DNA of 64,000 nucleotides. Origin: Mitsuokella multacida DSM 20544. GTDB lineage: Bacteria > Bacillota > Negativicutes > Selenomonadales > Selenomonadaceae. The DNA lies in NCBI RefSeq assembly GCF_000155955.1, contig NZ_GG697141.2, forward strand, positions 444,855 through 508,854, given 5' to 3'. The notes under the pieces are model-generated. The model was not told where the DNA came from. It ran no database searches and worked only from the letters and a program-made list of their open reading frames with translations. Below, piece by piece: positions 14,658 through 24,027 of the stretch (positions are counted from its first letter, which is position 1; the number at the start of each line of letters is the position of its first letter). Both the position numbers and the translations under genes were made by a program.

Positions 14658-15566
14658 TTATTTGGCATCGGTAGTATCATCGAATGACGTATTCTTCTTG
14701 AGCAGGTCCTTGCAGAAGTCGATGAAGGACTGCGCGGCCTTGGAAATGTAGCGATCTTTCTTCCAGGCGAGGCCGACGTCGACGAAGATGGGGTCGGCGA
14801 GCGGCAGGGTCTTGAGGCCCGGCATCTCGTCGGCGACCATGTCGAGGCGGAAGGTGATGCCGACGCCGTTGGCGACGAGACCCTTCAAGGTGTTAATCTG
14901 GTTGGATTCGAGCACGATGTTCGGCGTGATGCCCTCGTCCTTCATGCGGCCGAGGATGGTCTGGCGCAGGAAGGAGCCCTCCTTGAGCATGACGATCTTT
15001 GTGTCGGCCACATCGTTCATCGAGATGGCCTTCTTCTTGGCGAGCGGGCTGCTCGCCGGCACGCAGCAGACGATCTGGTTCTTGGACATGGGCAAGAGCT
15101 GCAGGCGGTTCGAGGCGCCGGAGAGGATGATGATGCCGAAGTCGAGCTCATCGTGCTCGAGCTGTTCGCGGATCGACATCGAGGCTTCCTCGTGCATGAA
15201 GATGTCGAGATGCGAGTAGCGGCGTTGGAAGCTCGAGAAGATGCGCGGGAAGAGGTAGGCGCCCATCATCGGCGGCACGCCAATCTTGATGGTGCCTTTC
15301 TGGAGTTGCTTGTAGTCATTGACCTCCAGTACCGCATCCTGGATGTTGCGCAGGGCGAGCTCGACCCGGTTGAGGAAGACAGCACCTTCTGGCGTTAGCG
15401 CGAGCTGTTTCTGGCTGCGGTCGAAGAGCTGGATGCCGAGCTCGGCCTCGAGCTTCTTGATGGCGACCGTGATATTTGGTTGGGAAACACGCAGGCGTTC
15501 CGCAGCGCGGGTGATATTCCGCAGACGGCTGGCCATCTGGAAATATTCGAGTTGTCTGAGTTCCAT
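14658..15566 (-). CDS. LysR-family transcriptional regulator
   Basis: A 302-residue LysR protein starting MELRQLEYFQMASRLRNITR, with helix-turn-helix core VSQPNITVAIKKLE. Its effector domain begins GTIKIGVPPMMGAYLFP, close to the LysR at 3634-4548. It faces larA across a shared terminator and is divergent from acpS, with 205 nt of AT-rich DNA between. The ribosome site is weak (AAGAAG). It could control dcuB-larA, but the arrangement is convergent rather than the usual divergent one. Confidence 0.9.
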   Translation of the reverse strand: MELRQLEYFQMASRLRNITRAAERLRVSQPNITVAIKKLEAELGIQLFDRSQKQLALTPEGAVFLNRVELALRNIQDAVLEVNDYKQLQKGTIKIGVPPMMGAYLFPRIFSSFQRRYSHLDIFMHEEASMSIREQLEHDELDFGIIILSGASNRLQLLPMSKNQIVCCVPASSPLAKKKAISMNDVADTKIVMLKEGSFLRQTILGRMKDEGITPNIVLESNQINTLKGLVANGVGITFRLDMVADEMPGLKTLPLADPIFVDVGLAWKKDRYISKAAQSFIDFCKDLLKKNTSFDDTTDAK

Positions 15567-15771
15567 TCAAATCGCTTCTTTCTTTATAAATTCGCTTTAT
15601 TTAATGCCATTATACCATACTTTTGATGCATATATGATAGTATAACCAAAAATTATTAAAAATATAGTGGAAACAGTTCCATAAAACGGCTTGATTTTGG
15701 TAAAAGCAGGAAAATAAAGCCGTTGTGGGGAACTTAAATAAGGACATATGATGCATTAGGAGGTGGATGTC

Positions 15772-16143
15772 TTGATTCGAGGAATCGGAACGGACATTGT
15801 GGAGATTGCGCGCGTCAAGCGTGCGGCGGACAGCGAGGCGTTCTGTCGGCGCGTCTACACGCAGGCGGAGCGCGCTTACTGTGAGAGCCGCGGCGTGCAG
15901 CAGATGGCGAGCTATGCGGCGCGTTTCGCGGGCAAGGAGGCCGTCTTGAAGGCGCTCGGCACGGGGCTGCGCGGTGGCACGCTGCACGACGTCGAGATCT
16001 TGCTGGATGAGCTCGGGGCGCCGCAGGTGCACCTCAGCGGCTACTTTGCGCAGCTAGCCCGCCGCCGCGGCGTCCTGCGCGTCTGGATCTCGCTGAGTCA
16101 TTCGCGCGACTATGCGACGGCGCAGTGTGTATTGGAGGGATGA
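15772..16143 (+). CDS. acpS: Holo-[acyl-carrier-protein] synthase
   Basis: A 123-residue 4'-phosphopantetheinyl transferase that activates the fatty-acid acyl carrier protein using CoA. The TTG at 15772 is chosen because AGGAGG (15758-15763) lies 8 nt upstream and the protein then begins MIRGIGTDIVEIARV; a GTG at 15763 overlaps that site. Magnesium ligands D8 and E56 (FAGKEAVLKALGTG) are present. It is followed after 2 nt by the NAD(P)HX repair gene, a common pairing in Firmicutes. Confidence 0.95.
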   Translation: MIRGIGTDIVEIARVKRAADSEAFCRRVYTQAERAYCESRGVQQMASYAARFAGKEAVLKALGTGLRGGTLHDVEILLDELGAPQVHLSGYFAQLARRRGVLRVWISLSHSRDYATAQCVLEG

Positions 16144-16145
16144 CG

Positions 16146-17732
16146 ATGAAGGTATCTTTGGTCAAGGAGATGCGCGCCGTCGACCGGCGCGCCGGAGAGG
16201 AGTACGGCCTGCCGGAAGTCGTGCTGATGGAGAATGCCGGCCGGCAGACGGCGGCGGCCATGGTCTCACTGCTCGGCTCCGTGCGCGGCAAGACCATCTG
16301 TGTCCTAGCCGGCAGCGGCAACAATGGCGGCGACGCCTTTGCGGCGGCGCGCTACCTCTACAATGAGGGCGCCGTCCTCAAGGTCTTCCTGACGGGCAAT
16401 CCGGACCACATCAAGGCCTCGCCCTCCATCATGAAGCAGGCGCTGACGGCGATGGGCATCGCCGTCCACGGCCTCGCAGGCGACCGCGACATGGACCGGC
16501 TGCGCCTCGCGCTGCGCTTTGCCGACGGCGTGCTTGATGGCATCCTCGGCACGGGCTTCCGCGGCACGCTGCGCCCCGTCGTGCGGCAGGCGGTGGAACT
16601 CGTCAATGCGGCGGGAAAGCCCGTGCTCGCCATCGACATCCCGAGCGGGGTGGAGGCCGATACGGGGGCGGTTAGCGATGTGGCGGTGCACGCCGCGAAG
16701 ACCATCGCGCTCGGCCTGCCGAAGCCCGGCCATCTGCTCGGCCAGGGGGCGGTGTACACAGGCGCGCTCACCGTCGACTCCATCGGCATCCCGCGCCAAC
16801 TATTAGAAGATGAGGCCATCTTGCAGGCGTGCATCGACGATGGACTTGCGGCCTCCCTGCTGCCCGTGCGCCCGCGGACAGCCCACAAGGGGACCTGCGG
16901 CCGCATCCTCATCGTCGCGGGCTCGCATGGCATGACGGGCGCGGCGGCACTTTGCACGGAGGCCAGCCTGCGTGCGGGCTGCGGCATCGCGACGCTCGCC
17001 GTGCCCGAGAGCCAGCAGCCCATCCTGGCCGTCAAGCTCACGGAGGCGATGACGGTGCCGGTGCCCGAGCAGGAGCCGGGCGTCCTCGGCGGCAGCGAAG
17101 CGCTCAAGGTGCTCATGCCTCTCGTTGAGGGGTACGATGCCGTCCTCGTTGGGCCGGGGCTCGGCCGCGCACAGGTGACGGGCGAGCTCGTCAAGGCGCT
17201 CGTGCGCGAGGCAGACAAGCCATTGATCCTTGATGCCGATGCCATCTACGCCCTGCGCGGCGCGCCCGAGATCCTGCGTGAGGCGAAGCATGTGCCAATC
17301 CTCACGCCGCACCTCGGCGAGATGGCGGGGCTCCTCGGGCTCTCGGTCGCAGACCTGCGCGAGGACCTTGCAGGCATCGCGCGCGACGTTGCCGCCGAGT
17401 ACCATGCCGTCTTCGTGCTCAAGAGCGAGTGCACGCTCGTGGCCTTCCCAGACGGCCGCGTCTACTTCACGACGAAGGGCAATGCCGGCATGGCGACGGC
17501 CGGCGCAGGCGATGTCCTCGCCGGCACGATAGCGGGCCTCATGAAGCAGGCGGCAGAGGGCATGGCCCCCGTGCTCGGCGTCTACCTGCACGGCCTCGCG
17601 GGCGACCTTGCCTATCAGGAGAAGGCCGAGGGGCTCCTCGCGGGGGACATCCTCGCCAAGCTGCCCGAGGCGCGCCGTCGCCTGCAGGCGCATTCTCTTC
17701 CTTATAATAAGAAGCACGATGAAAACGAATAA
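16146..17732 (+). CDS. nnr: Bifunctional NAD(P)H-hydrate epimerase / dehydratase
   Basis: A 528-residue fusion. The N-terminal YjeF-N domain (about 1-215) carries GSGNNGGD at 56-63 and epimerises damaged NAD(P)HX. The C-terminal ribokinase-like domain (about 225-528) carries HKGTCGRILIVAGS and the anion-hole motif AGAGD ending at D456, and dehydrates S-NAD(P)HX using ADP or ATP. The ATG at 16146 has GGAGGG upstream, inside the end of acpS. This is a metabolite-repair enzyme of the cytosol. Confidence 0.95.
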   Translation: MKVSLVKEMRAVDRRAGEEYGLPEVVLMENAGRQTAAAMVSLLGSVRGKTICVLAGSGNNGGDAFAAARYLYNEGAVLKVFLTGNPDHIKASPSIMKQALTAMGIAVHGLAGDRDMDRLRLALRFADGVLDGILGTGFRGTLRPVVRQAVELVNAAGKPVLAIDIPSGVEADTGAVSDVAVHAAKTIALGLPKPGHLLGQGAVYTGALTVDSIGIPRQLLEDEAILQACIDDGLAASLLPVRPRTAHKGTCGRILIVAGSHGMTGAAALCTEASLRAGCGIATLAVPESQQPILAVKLTEAMTVPVPEQEPGVLGGSEALKVLMPLVEGYDAVLVGPGLGRAQVTGELVKALVREADKPLILDADAIYALRGAPEILREAKHVPILTPHLGEMAGLLGLSVADLREDLAGIARDVAAEYHAVFVLKSECTLVAFPDGRVYFTTKGNAGMATAGAGDVLAGTIAGLMKQAAEGMAPVLGVYLHGLAGDLAYQEKAEGLLAGDILAKLPEARRRLQAHSLPYNKKHDENE

Positions 17733-17805
17733 AAGTACATGTAGCCTTACGCAAGACAAAGATACATGTTCTGTGTAAAATCCCATCATTTTCTGGAATG
17801 GACTA

Positions 17806-17834
17806 TTGACAAACTGTACAGTCGGGGCTATGAT
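17806..17834 (+). promoter_or_regulatory. Promoter of ilvE
   Basis: TTGACA at 17806-17811, a 17-nt spacer, and TATGAT at 17829-17834, leaving a leader of about 30 nt. A strong near-consensus promoter. Confidence 0.85.
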
Positions 17835-17870
17835 AGAGTTACTTTAACGGAAAGAAAAGAGGAGTTTTCA

Positions 17871-18896
17871 ATGGCAAAAGTAAATGTGGATTGGAATAAC
17901 CTGGGCTTCGCTTACCAGCCAATCTCCCAGCGTTACGTCGCAAACTTCAAGGATGGCAAATGGGGCGAGGGTCATCTGACGGATGACGCCAACGTCACGA
18001 TCAATGAGTGCGCCGGCATCCTGCAGTACTGCCAGGAAGTCTTCGAGGGCCTCAAGGCCTATAAGACGAAGGATGGCCGTGTCGTCACGTTCCGTCCGGA
18101 CATGAATGCAAAGCGCATGATCGACTCGGCAAAGCGCCTCGAGATGCCGCCGGTCTCCGAGGAGATGTTCCTCGAGGCTGTCGATCAGGTCGTTGCAGCC
18201 AACAAGGATTGGATTCCTCCTTTCGAGTCGGGCGGTGCCCTCTACCTGCGTCCGTACCTCTTCGCTACGGGCCCGGTCATCGGTGTCAAGCCGTCGGATG
18301 AGTACCAGTTCCGCCTGTTCGGCACGCCGGTCGGCTCTTACTTCAAGAACGGCGTCAAGCCGATCACGATCTGCGTCAGCGACTACGACCGCGCTGCACC
18401 GCACGGCACGGGCAACATCAAGGCCGGCCTGAACTACGCGATGAGCCTCTATCCGTACATCCTCGCACACCAGAAGGGCTTCGACGAGAACATGTACCTC
18501 GATGCTGCTACGCGCACGTACGTTGAGGAGACGGGCGGCGCCAACTTCCTGTTCGTCACGAAGGACGGCAAGCTCGTCACGCCGAAATCCGACAGCATCC
18601 TGCCGTCGATCACGCGCCGTTCGCTCGTCACGATCGCGGAGCATCTCGGCTACACGGTCGAGCATCGCCCGGTCAAATTCACGGAGCTCAAGGACTTCGC
18701 CGAGGCTGGCCTCTGCGGCACGGCTGCCGTCATCTGCCCGGTCGGCAAGGTTGTCGGCAACGGCGAGACGATCGAGTTCCCGAGCGGCATGAAGGAAATG
18801 GGCCCTGTCCTCACGAAACTCTACAACACGCTGCGTGGCATCCAGCTCGGCACGGTCGAAGCACCGGAAGAGGGATGGATCCGCGAGATCAAGTAA
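17871..18896 (+). CDS. ilvE: Branched-chain amino acid aminotransferase
   Basis: A 341-residue fold-type IV PLP enzyme that transaminates the 2-oxo acids of leucine, isoleucine and valine. The ATG at 17871 follows GAGGAG and begins MAKVNVDWNNLGFAYQP. Characteristic features are CQEVFEGLKAYKTKDG, the PLP lysine K184 in NIKAGLNYA, YVEETGGANFLFV and GTAAVICPVG. It is a single-gene unit with a strong promoter and its own terminator; no other branched-chain gene adjoins it. Confidence 0.95.
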   Translation: MAKVNVDWNNLGFAYQPISQRYVANFKDGKWGEGHLTDDANVTINECAGILQYCQEVFEGLKAYKTKDGRVVTFRPDMNAKRMIDSAKRLEMPPVSEEMFLEAVDQVVAANKDWIPPFESGGALYLRPYLFATGPVIGVKPSDEYQFRLFGTPVGSYFKNGVKPITICVSDYDRAAPHGTGNIKAGLNYAMSLYPYILAHQKGFDENMYLDAATRTYVEETGGANFLFVTKDGKLVTPKSDSILPSITRRSLVTIAEHLGYTVEHRPVKFTELKDFAEAGLCGTAAVICPVGKVVGNGETIEFPSGMKEMGPVLTKLYNTLRGIQLGTVEAPEEGWIREIK

Positions 18897-18918
18897 GCAA
18901 AACAGGAATACCTGTTCC

Positions 18919-18950
18919 GGCTCGGCTGCCCTTTGGCAGCCGGGCCTTTT
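18919..18950 (+). terminator. Terminator of ilvE
   Basis: Stem GGC-T-CGGCTGCC with GGCAGCCG-G-GCC, loop CTTT, followed by TTTT. Confidence 0.85.
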
Positions 18951-19022
18951 GCTTTCTTCTGGCAGCGCCTGCTCGCCGTTTTTTGGCTTCAGGAAGCCTT
19001 CATGACTTAGGAGTAAAATTTT

Positions 19023-19051
19023 TTGACAGTCACAAGGAATTCTTGTACCAT
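19023..19051 (+). promoter_or_regulatory. Promoter of the cdaA operon
   Basis: TTGACA (19023-19028), a 17-nt spacer and TACCAT (19046-19051). The leader holds a small hairpin, TGACATC with GATGTCA, at 19080-19097. Confidence 0.75.
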
Positions 19052-19166
19052 GGCGAGAATAGCTTTAATATACCCAGTGTGACATCTATCGATGTCATGC
19101 ATTCATGAAATAAATTGGATTTATCTTGATTCATTCCTATCTCATATATCTTTAGGAGTTTTGCTT

Positions 19167-20006
19167 ATGCCATTTGAGCTGCCATATCCACTACAATTCC
19201 ACGGTATCATCTCGACAATCGGCCCGATGGACATCCTCGATATCTTCATCGTGGCCGTCATCCTCTATAAGGTCTACGTCATGCTGCAGGACACGCGCGC
19301 GATCACGCTCGTCAAGGGCATCCTCGTGCTCTTAGGCGTGACGATGGTCTGTAGCTGGCTGGAGCTGCACGTCATCTCCTGGCTCCTGCAGAAGGCTGTG
19401 ACGCTGCTCTTCGTCGCGCTGCCGATCGTCTTCCAGCCGGAGCTGCGGCGCGCGCTCGAGCATCTCGGCCAGGGTAAGTTCCTCGGGCCGTCGGTGCTCT
19501 TAGACGACGAGGAGGCGCAGTCTGTCGTGCGCGAGCTCGCCAAGGCGGTCAAGGTCATGTCCGCCAATAAGACGGGCGCGCTCATTGTCATCGAGCGCAA
19601 CATGGGCCTCAACGACATCAGCGCGACGGGCATCCAGATCGACGGCCTCATCACGGCGGACTTTCTCTTGAACGTCTTCATCCCGAACACGCCGCTGCAC
19701 GACGGCGCGGCCATCGTGCGCGGCAAGCGCCTGATCGCGGCCGGCTGCCTGCTGCCGCTGACGGAGAACCGCTCGCTCTCGACGGAGCTCGGCACGCGCC
19801 ACCGCGCGGCCATCGGTCTCTCGGAGCAGTGCGATGCGCTCGTCGTCGTCGTCAGTGAGGAGACTGGCACGATATCGGTGGCGGAGAACGGGCGCATGGT
19901 ACGCCATCTCGACACGGAGAAGCTCAAGAACATCCTGCGGCCGGCATTCACTTCCCCGCAGAAAGGTCTCAAGGACCTCATCAGGAACTGGAGGAAGAAG
20001 AAATGA
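19167..20006 (+). CDS. cdaA: Diadenylate cyclase CdaA
   Basis: A 279-residue membrane-anchored DisA-N enzyme that makes c-di-AMP from two ATP. The ATG at 19167 follows TAGGAG. Three hydrophobic segments lie in residues about 15-85, and the cyclase domain carries LHDGAAIV (DGA at 179-181) and GTRHRAAIG (RHR at 211-213). c-di-AMP controls potassium and osmolyte balance and wall stability in Firmicutes. The next gene, its regulator, overlaps by 4 bp, and glmM is two genes downstream, the usual association. Confidence 0.96.
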   Translation: MPFELPYPLQFHGIISTIGPMDILDIFIVAVILYKVYVMLQDTRAITLVKGILVLLGVTMVCSWLELHVISWLLQKAVTLLFVALPIVFQPELRRALEHLGQGKFLGPSVLLDDEEAQSVVRELAKAVKVMSANKTGALIVIERNMGLNDISATGIQIDGLITADFLLNVFIPNTPLHDGAAIVRGKRLIAAGCLLPLTENRSLSTELGTRHRAAIGLSEQCDALVVVVSEETGTISVAENGRMVRHLDTEKLKNILRPAFTSPQKGLKDLIRNWRKKK

Positions 20007-20962
20007 TTTCAAGAATGCGCAATATCGTGCAGCACAACCTGCCGGCCAAGATCCTGGCGCTCGTCATCGCGGTCATCCTCTGGGGCTACGTCATGAACGA
20101 CCAGAATCCTTCTATCGAGAACACCTATACGGTGCAGCTCGATGTCGTCAACGCGCCAGAAGGCTATAAGATCACGAAGGATGCATCGAATGTCAAGCTC
20201 CGCGTGCGCGGCCCGCGCTCGCTCTTCGTCTCGGCGAGCGAGAGCGACTTCAAGGCGTACGTCGATCTCTCGAAGGTGGAGGAGGGCAAGCACGCCGTCA
20301 AGGTGCAGACCGTCCTGCCGCAGGGCTTCGAGCTCGTCGAGGCCAAGCCGGACACCGTGACCTTCACGCTCGACCGCATCGTGCAGAAGAAGATCAAGGC
20401 GGAGTTCATCGTGACGGGCTCGACGGCGCCGGGCACGACGGTCGCGCACGTCGAGCCGTCTGTGGAGACGGTCACGATTGAGGGCGCGGAGTCGGACATC
20501 AAGGAAGTCACGCGCGTCATCGGCTATGTCGGCCTCGCGGGCAACAGCGATGACTTCAAGCTTAAGGTGCCACTGACGGCCATCAACGCCGATGGCCGCG
20601 AGGTTGCCGGCGTCACGGTCAAGCCTGCCTCGGCTGAGGTCAGCGTGCAGCTCGCGCGCGGCCTCATGAAGAAGGTCGTCACGGTCAAGCCGATCCTCGG
20701 CGATGACCTCGCGTCCGGCTATGAAGTCGGCACGGTCAAGAGTGACCCCGTGAAGATCGAGGTCGCCGGCCCGGAGGACATCCTCTCAAAGCTCTCGAGC
20801 ATCGAGACGCAGAAGATCTCGCTCGACGGCCTGACGAAGACGACGGACCTGAATGCTCAGCTTGCGCCGCCCGACGGCGTCACGGTGACGAACAGCAGCG
20901 TGACGGTCCACATCGAGATCAAGGCCAAGAAGAAGACGGCGTCTGGCACGGCCAGCCCCTGA
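20003..20962 (+). CDS. cdaR: YbbR-domain regulator of CdaA
   Basis: A 319-residue protein with one N-terminal membrane segment (NLPAKILALVIAVILWGYV) and an extracytoplasmic part made of YbbR repeats; recurring segments include VKLRVRGP, VTIEGAESDI and VKIEVAGPEDIL. CdaR binds the cyclase in the membrane and tunes its activity in Bacillus and Listeria. The start overlaps the cdaA stop (ATGA), so translation is coupled. Confidence 0.93.
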   Translation: MISRMRNIVQHNLPAKILALVIAVILWGYVMNDQNPSIENTYTVQLDVVNAPEGYKITKDASNVKLRVRGPRSLFVSASESDFKAYVDLSKVEEGKHAVKVQTVLPQGFELVEAKPDTVTFTLDRIVQKKIKAEFIVTGSTAPGTTVAHVEPSVETVTIEGAESDIKEVTRVIGYVGLAGNSDDFKLKVPLTAINADGREVAGVTVKPASAEVSVQLARGLMKKVVTVKPILGDDLASGYEVGTVKSDPVKIEVAGPEDILSKLSSIETQKISLDGLTKTTDLNAQLAPPDGVTVTNSSVTVHIEIKAKKKTASGTASP

Positions 20963-21028
20963 CGGGCCCCATTACGATGCATACATGTCCAAGCTAACAA
21001 GATAAAACAAGATAATAGGAGGTCTGCA

Positions 21029-22636
21029 ATGATCCGCATCCGCAATCTGGCTGTGCCGTTCACGGAGACGGCCAGCCTCGAAGATCTTGCAGCCAAGCGC
21101 CTCATGTTACCACCTCAGCAGATTGCGGGGGTGGTAATTGTGCGTAAGGCTGTCGACGCGCGCCGCTATCACGGTGCGCCCATCCAATTCGTCTACATCC
21201 TCGACGTCCGGCTCGAGCCGAAGCTCGAGAAGAAGGTGCTGCAGAAGCTGCGCCGCGACCGCAATGTCGAGGCGGCGCCAGAGCCAGAGGCCGCAGCGCC
21301 GCTTCCCAAGCTCCATCTCGAGAGGCGGCCCGTCGTCGTCGGCTTCGGCCCGGCGGGCATGTTCGCCGCCTTGACGCTCGCGCGCCAGGGCTGCGAGCCG
21401 CTCGTGCTCGAGCGCGGCCACGATGTCGACACGCGCCACGAGGACATCCAGCGCTTCTGGCGCGGCGGCGCGCTCGACCCGCAGTCGAACGTGCAGTTCG
21501 GCGAGGGCGGCGCGGGGACGTTCTCCGATGGCAAGCTCACGACGCGCATCAACGACCCGCACATGAAGGACGTCATCGAGGCGTTCGTCGCGGCGGGGGC
21601 GCCCGAGGAGATCCGCTACCTGCACAAGCCGCACATCGGCACGGACATCTTGCGCGACGTCGTGCGCAACATCCGCAAGGAAATCATCCGCCTCGGCGGC
21701 ACGGTCCGCTTCGGCGCGCAGGTCACGGACCTCGAGCTCGGCGAGGAGGGCGTCGAGGCCGTCATCGTCAACGACGAGGAGCGCATCGAGACGGATGTCG
21801 TCTTCTTCGGCATCGGCCATTCGGCGCGTGACACCTACCGCATGCTTCTCGAGCGCGGCGTCGCAATGGAGGCGAAGCCCTTCGCGATGGGCGTGCGCAT
21901 CGAGCACCCGCAGGAGTTCATCGACCGCGCGCAGTACGGCGAGGACGCGGGCCACCCGTTGCTTCCAGTCGCCGACTACGCCCTGACCTACAAGGACCCC
22001 GCGACGGGGCGCGGCGCCTACTCCTTCTGCATGTGCCCGGGCGGCTTCGTCGTCGCGGCCGCCTCGGAGAAGGAGCGCGTCGTCACGAACGGCATGAGCA
22101 ACTACCGCCGCGATTCGGGCATCGCCAACAGCGCGCTTCTCGTGCAGGTCGCGCCCGCCGACTTCGGGCAGGAGGTCCTCTCGGGCATGGCCCTGCAGCA
22201 GGAGCTCGAAGGGCTGGCCTTTGCGCTAGGCGGCCGCAATTACTTTGCGCCCGTGCAGACGGTCGGCGACTTCCTCAAGGGAACGAGCGGCTCGACGGAC
22301 TTCCTGACAAAGCCGACGTATGCGCCCGGCGTCCGCGCAGTCGACCTGCACCGCTGCCTGCCGGACTTCATCACGAAGACGCTCGCGGGTGCCTTGCCGT
22401 ACTTTGACCGCAAGATACCGGGCTTTGCCGACGCGGGCGCTGTCATGACGGGCGTGGAGACGCGCTCGTCGGCGCCGTGCCGCATCCGCCGCGACCGCGC
22501 GACCTTCGTCGCCGAGGCGACACCGGGGCTCTATCCGATGGGCGAGGGCGCGGGCTACGCGGGCGGCATCATGAGCGCCGCCGTCGACGGCATGAAAGCC
22601 GCACTTGCATGCCTGCACCAAAATGTGCAATACTAA
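21029..22636 (+). CDS. Uncharacterised FAD-dependent dehydrogenase (COG2509 type)
   Basis: A 535-residue flavoprotein. The ATG at 21029 follows AGGAGG. An N-terminal domain of about 90 residues (MIRIRNLAVPF...) precedes the dinucleotide-binding motif VVGFGPAGMFAALTLARQG. Further family marks are FGEGGAGTFSDGKLTTRIND, SFCMCPGGFVVAA and a C-terminal EGAGYAGGIMSAAVDG. The reaction is not established. It sits between cdaR and glmM, and I recall similar placement in other anaerobes, so it may belong functionally to the cell-envelope cluster. No membrane segment is present. Confidence 0.88.
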   Translation: MIRIRNLAVPFTETASLEDLAAKRLMLPPQQIAGVVIVRKAVDARRYHGAPIQFVYILDVRLEPKLEKKVLQKLRRDRNVEAAPEPEAAAPLPKLHLERRPVVVGFGPAGMFAALTLARQGCEPLVLERGHDVDTRHEDIQRFWRGGALDPQSNVQFGEGGAGTFSDGKLTTRINDPHMKDVIEAFVAAGAPEEIRYLHKPHIGTDILRDVVRNIRKEIIRLGGTVRFGAQVTDLELGEEGVEAVIVNDEERIETDVVFFGIGHSARDTYRMLLERGVAMEAKPFAMGVRIEHPQEFIDRAQYGEDAGHPLLPVADYALTYKDPATGRGAYSFCMCPGGFVVAAASEKERVVTNGMSNYRRDSGIANSALLVQVAPADFGQEVLSGMALQQELEGLAFALGGRNYFAPVQTVGDFLKGTSGSTDFLTKPTYAPGVRAVDLHRCLPDFITKTLAGALPYFDRKIPGFADAGAVMTGVETRSSAPCRIRRDRATFVAEATPGLYPMGEGAGYAGGIMSAAVDGMKAALACLHQNVQY

Positions 22637-22677
22637 TAAGAAGTAAAAAGTAACTGAGATATCAGGGGGAAAGAAAT

Positions 22678-24027
22678 ATGGCAAGATTATTCGGTACGGA
22701 CGGTGTCCGCGGAGAGGCAAACGTGACGCTGCTGCCGGAGATGGCTTACCGTCTCGGCCGCGCAGCGACGATCTACTTCGGCAAGGAGTCGGAGGAGCAG
22801 CCGCTCATCATCATCGGACGCGACACGCGCATCTCGGGCGAGATGTTCGAGTCGGCGCTGACGGCCGGCATCTGCTCGGCAGGTGGCCGCGCCATGCTCG
22901 CGGGCATCATCCCGACGCCGGCCATCGCCTACCTCGCGCGCAAGCACAAGGCCAAGGCGGGCATCGTCATCTCGGCTTCGCACAATCCGTTCCACGACAA
23001 CGGCATCAAGTTCTTCGGCGGCGACGGCTACAAGCTGCCGGATGCCGTCGAGGATGAGCTCGAGGCCATCGTGCACCAGCTCGAGACGGACGACAACTAC
23101 CCGCGCCCGACGGCAGAGCACATCGGCCACATCGAGTACCGCACGGACCTTCTCAACCAGTACATGGAATTCGTGCTCTCGACATGCAAGGAGCGCTTTG
23201 ACGGCGTCAAGGTTGTGCTCGACTGCGCCAACGGTGCGGCCTACGAGGCAATGCCGAAGATCCTGCGCCGCCTCGGTGCCAATGTCAAGGTTATCCACGC
23301 GCTGCCGAACGGCACGAACATCAACGACGGCTGCGGCTCGACGCATCTCGAGTCCCTGCAGAAGGCCGTCCTCGAGAACGGCGCGGACTTCGGTATCGCG
23401 CATGACGGCGACGCCGACCGCTGCCTCTGCGTCGACGAGAAGGGCCAGGTCATCGACGGCGACCACATCCTCGTCATGTGCGCAATGGACATGATGAAGG
23501 AGGGCAAGCTGCCCTACAACACGGTCGTCACGACGGTCATGGCCAACATCGGCTTCCACCAGGCCATCAAGAAGGCCGGCGGCCGTGCTGAGATCACGAA
23601 GGTCGGCGACCGCTACGTCCTCGAGAACATGCTCAAGAACGGCTATAAGATCGGCGGTGAGCAGTCCGGCCACATCATCTTCACCGACTACAGCACGACG
23701 GGCGACGGCCTCATCACGGCCCTGCAGGTGCTCTCCTCGCTCAAGCGCAGCGGCCGCAAGGCGTCTGACCTCACGGCGCTGATGACGACGTACCCGCAGC
23801 TGCTCGTCAACGTCAAGGTCGCGACGAAAGAGGGTTGGGAGACGAACGAGGCCATCAAGAAGGCCATCGCCGAAGGCGACAAGGAGCTCGGCGAGAACGG
23901 CCGCATCCTCGTGCGCCCGTCCGGCACGGAGCCGCTGATCCGCGTCATGGCAGAAGGCCCTGACCAGGCACAGCTCGACCGCATCTGCCACGCCATCGCC
24001 GACGTCGTCAAGAAGGAACAGGGCTGA
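22678..24027 (+). CDS. glmM: Phosphoglucosamine mutase
   Basis: A 449-residue alpha-D-phosphohexomutase that converts glucosamine-6-phosphate to glucosamine-1-phosphate for peptidoglycan and outer-layer sugar synthesis. It begins MARLFGTDGVRGEAN. The phosphorylated serine is S101 in ISASHNPF, the metal loop is DGDADR, and the sugar loop is GGEQSGH. The C-terminal VRPSGTEPLIRVM binds phosphate. The last base of its stop codon is the first base of the cbiK start. Confidence 0.97.
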   Translation: MARLFGTDGVRGEANVTLLPEMAYRLGRAATIYFGKESEEQPLIIIGRDTRISGEMFESALTAGICSAGGRAMLAGIIPTPAIAYLARKHKAKAGIVISASHNPFHDNGIKFFGGDGYKLPDAVEDELEAIVHQLETDDNYPRPTAEHIGHIEYRTDLLNQYMEFVLSTCKERFDGVKVVLDCANGAAYEAMPKILRRLGANVKVIHALPNGTNINDGCGSTHLESLQKAVLENGADFGIAHDGDADRCLCVDEKGQVIDGDHILVMCAMDMMKEGKLPYNTVVTTVMANIGFHQAIKKAGGRAEITKVGDRYVLENMLKNGYKIGGEQSGHIIFTDYSTTGDGLITALQVLSSLKRSGRKASDLTALMTTYPQLLVNVKVATKEGWETNEAIKKAIAEGDKELGENGRILVRPSGTEPLIRVMAEGPDQAQLDRICHAIADVVKKEQG

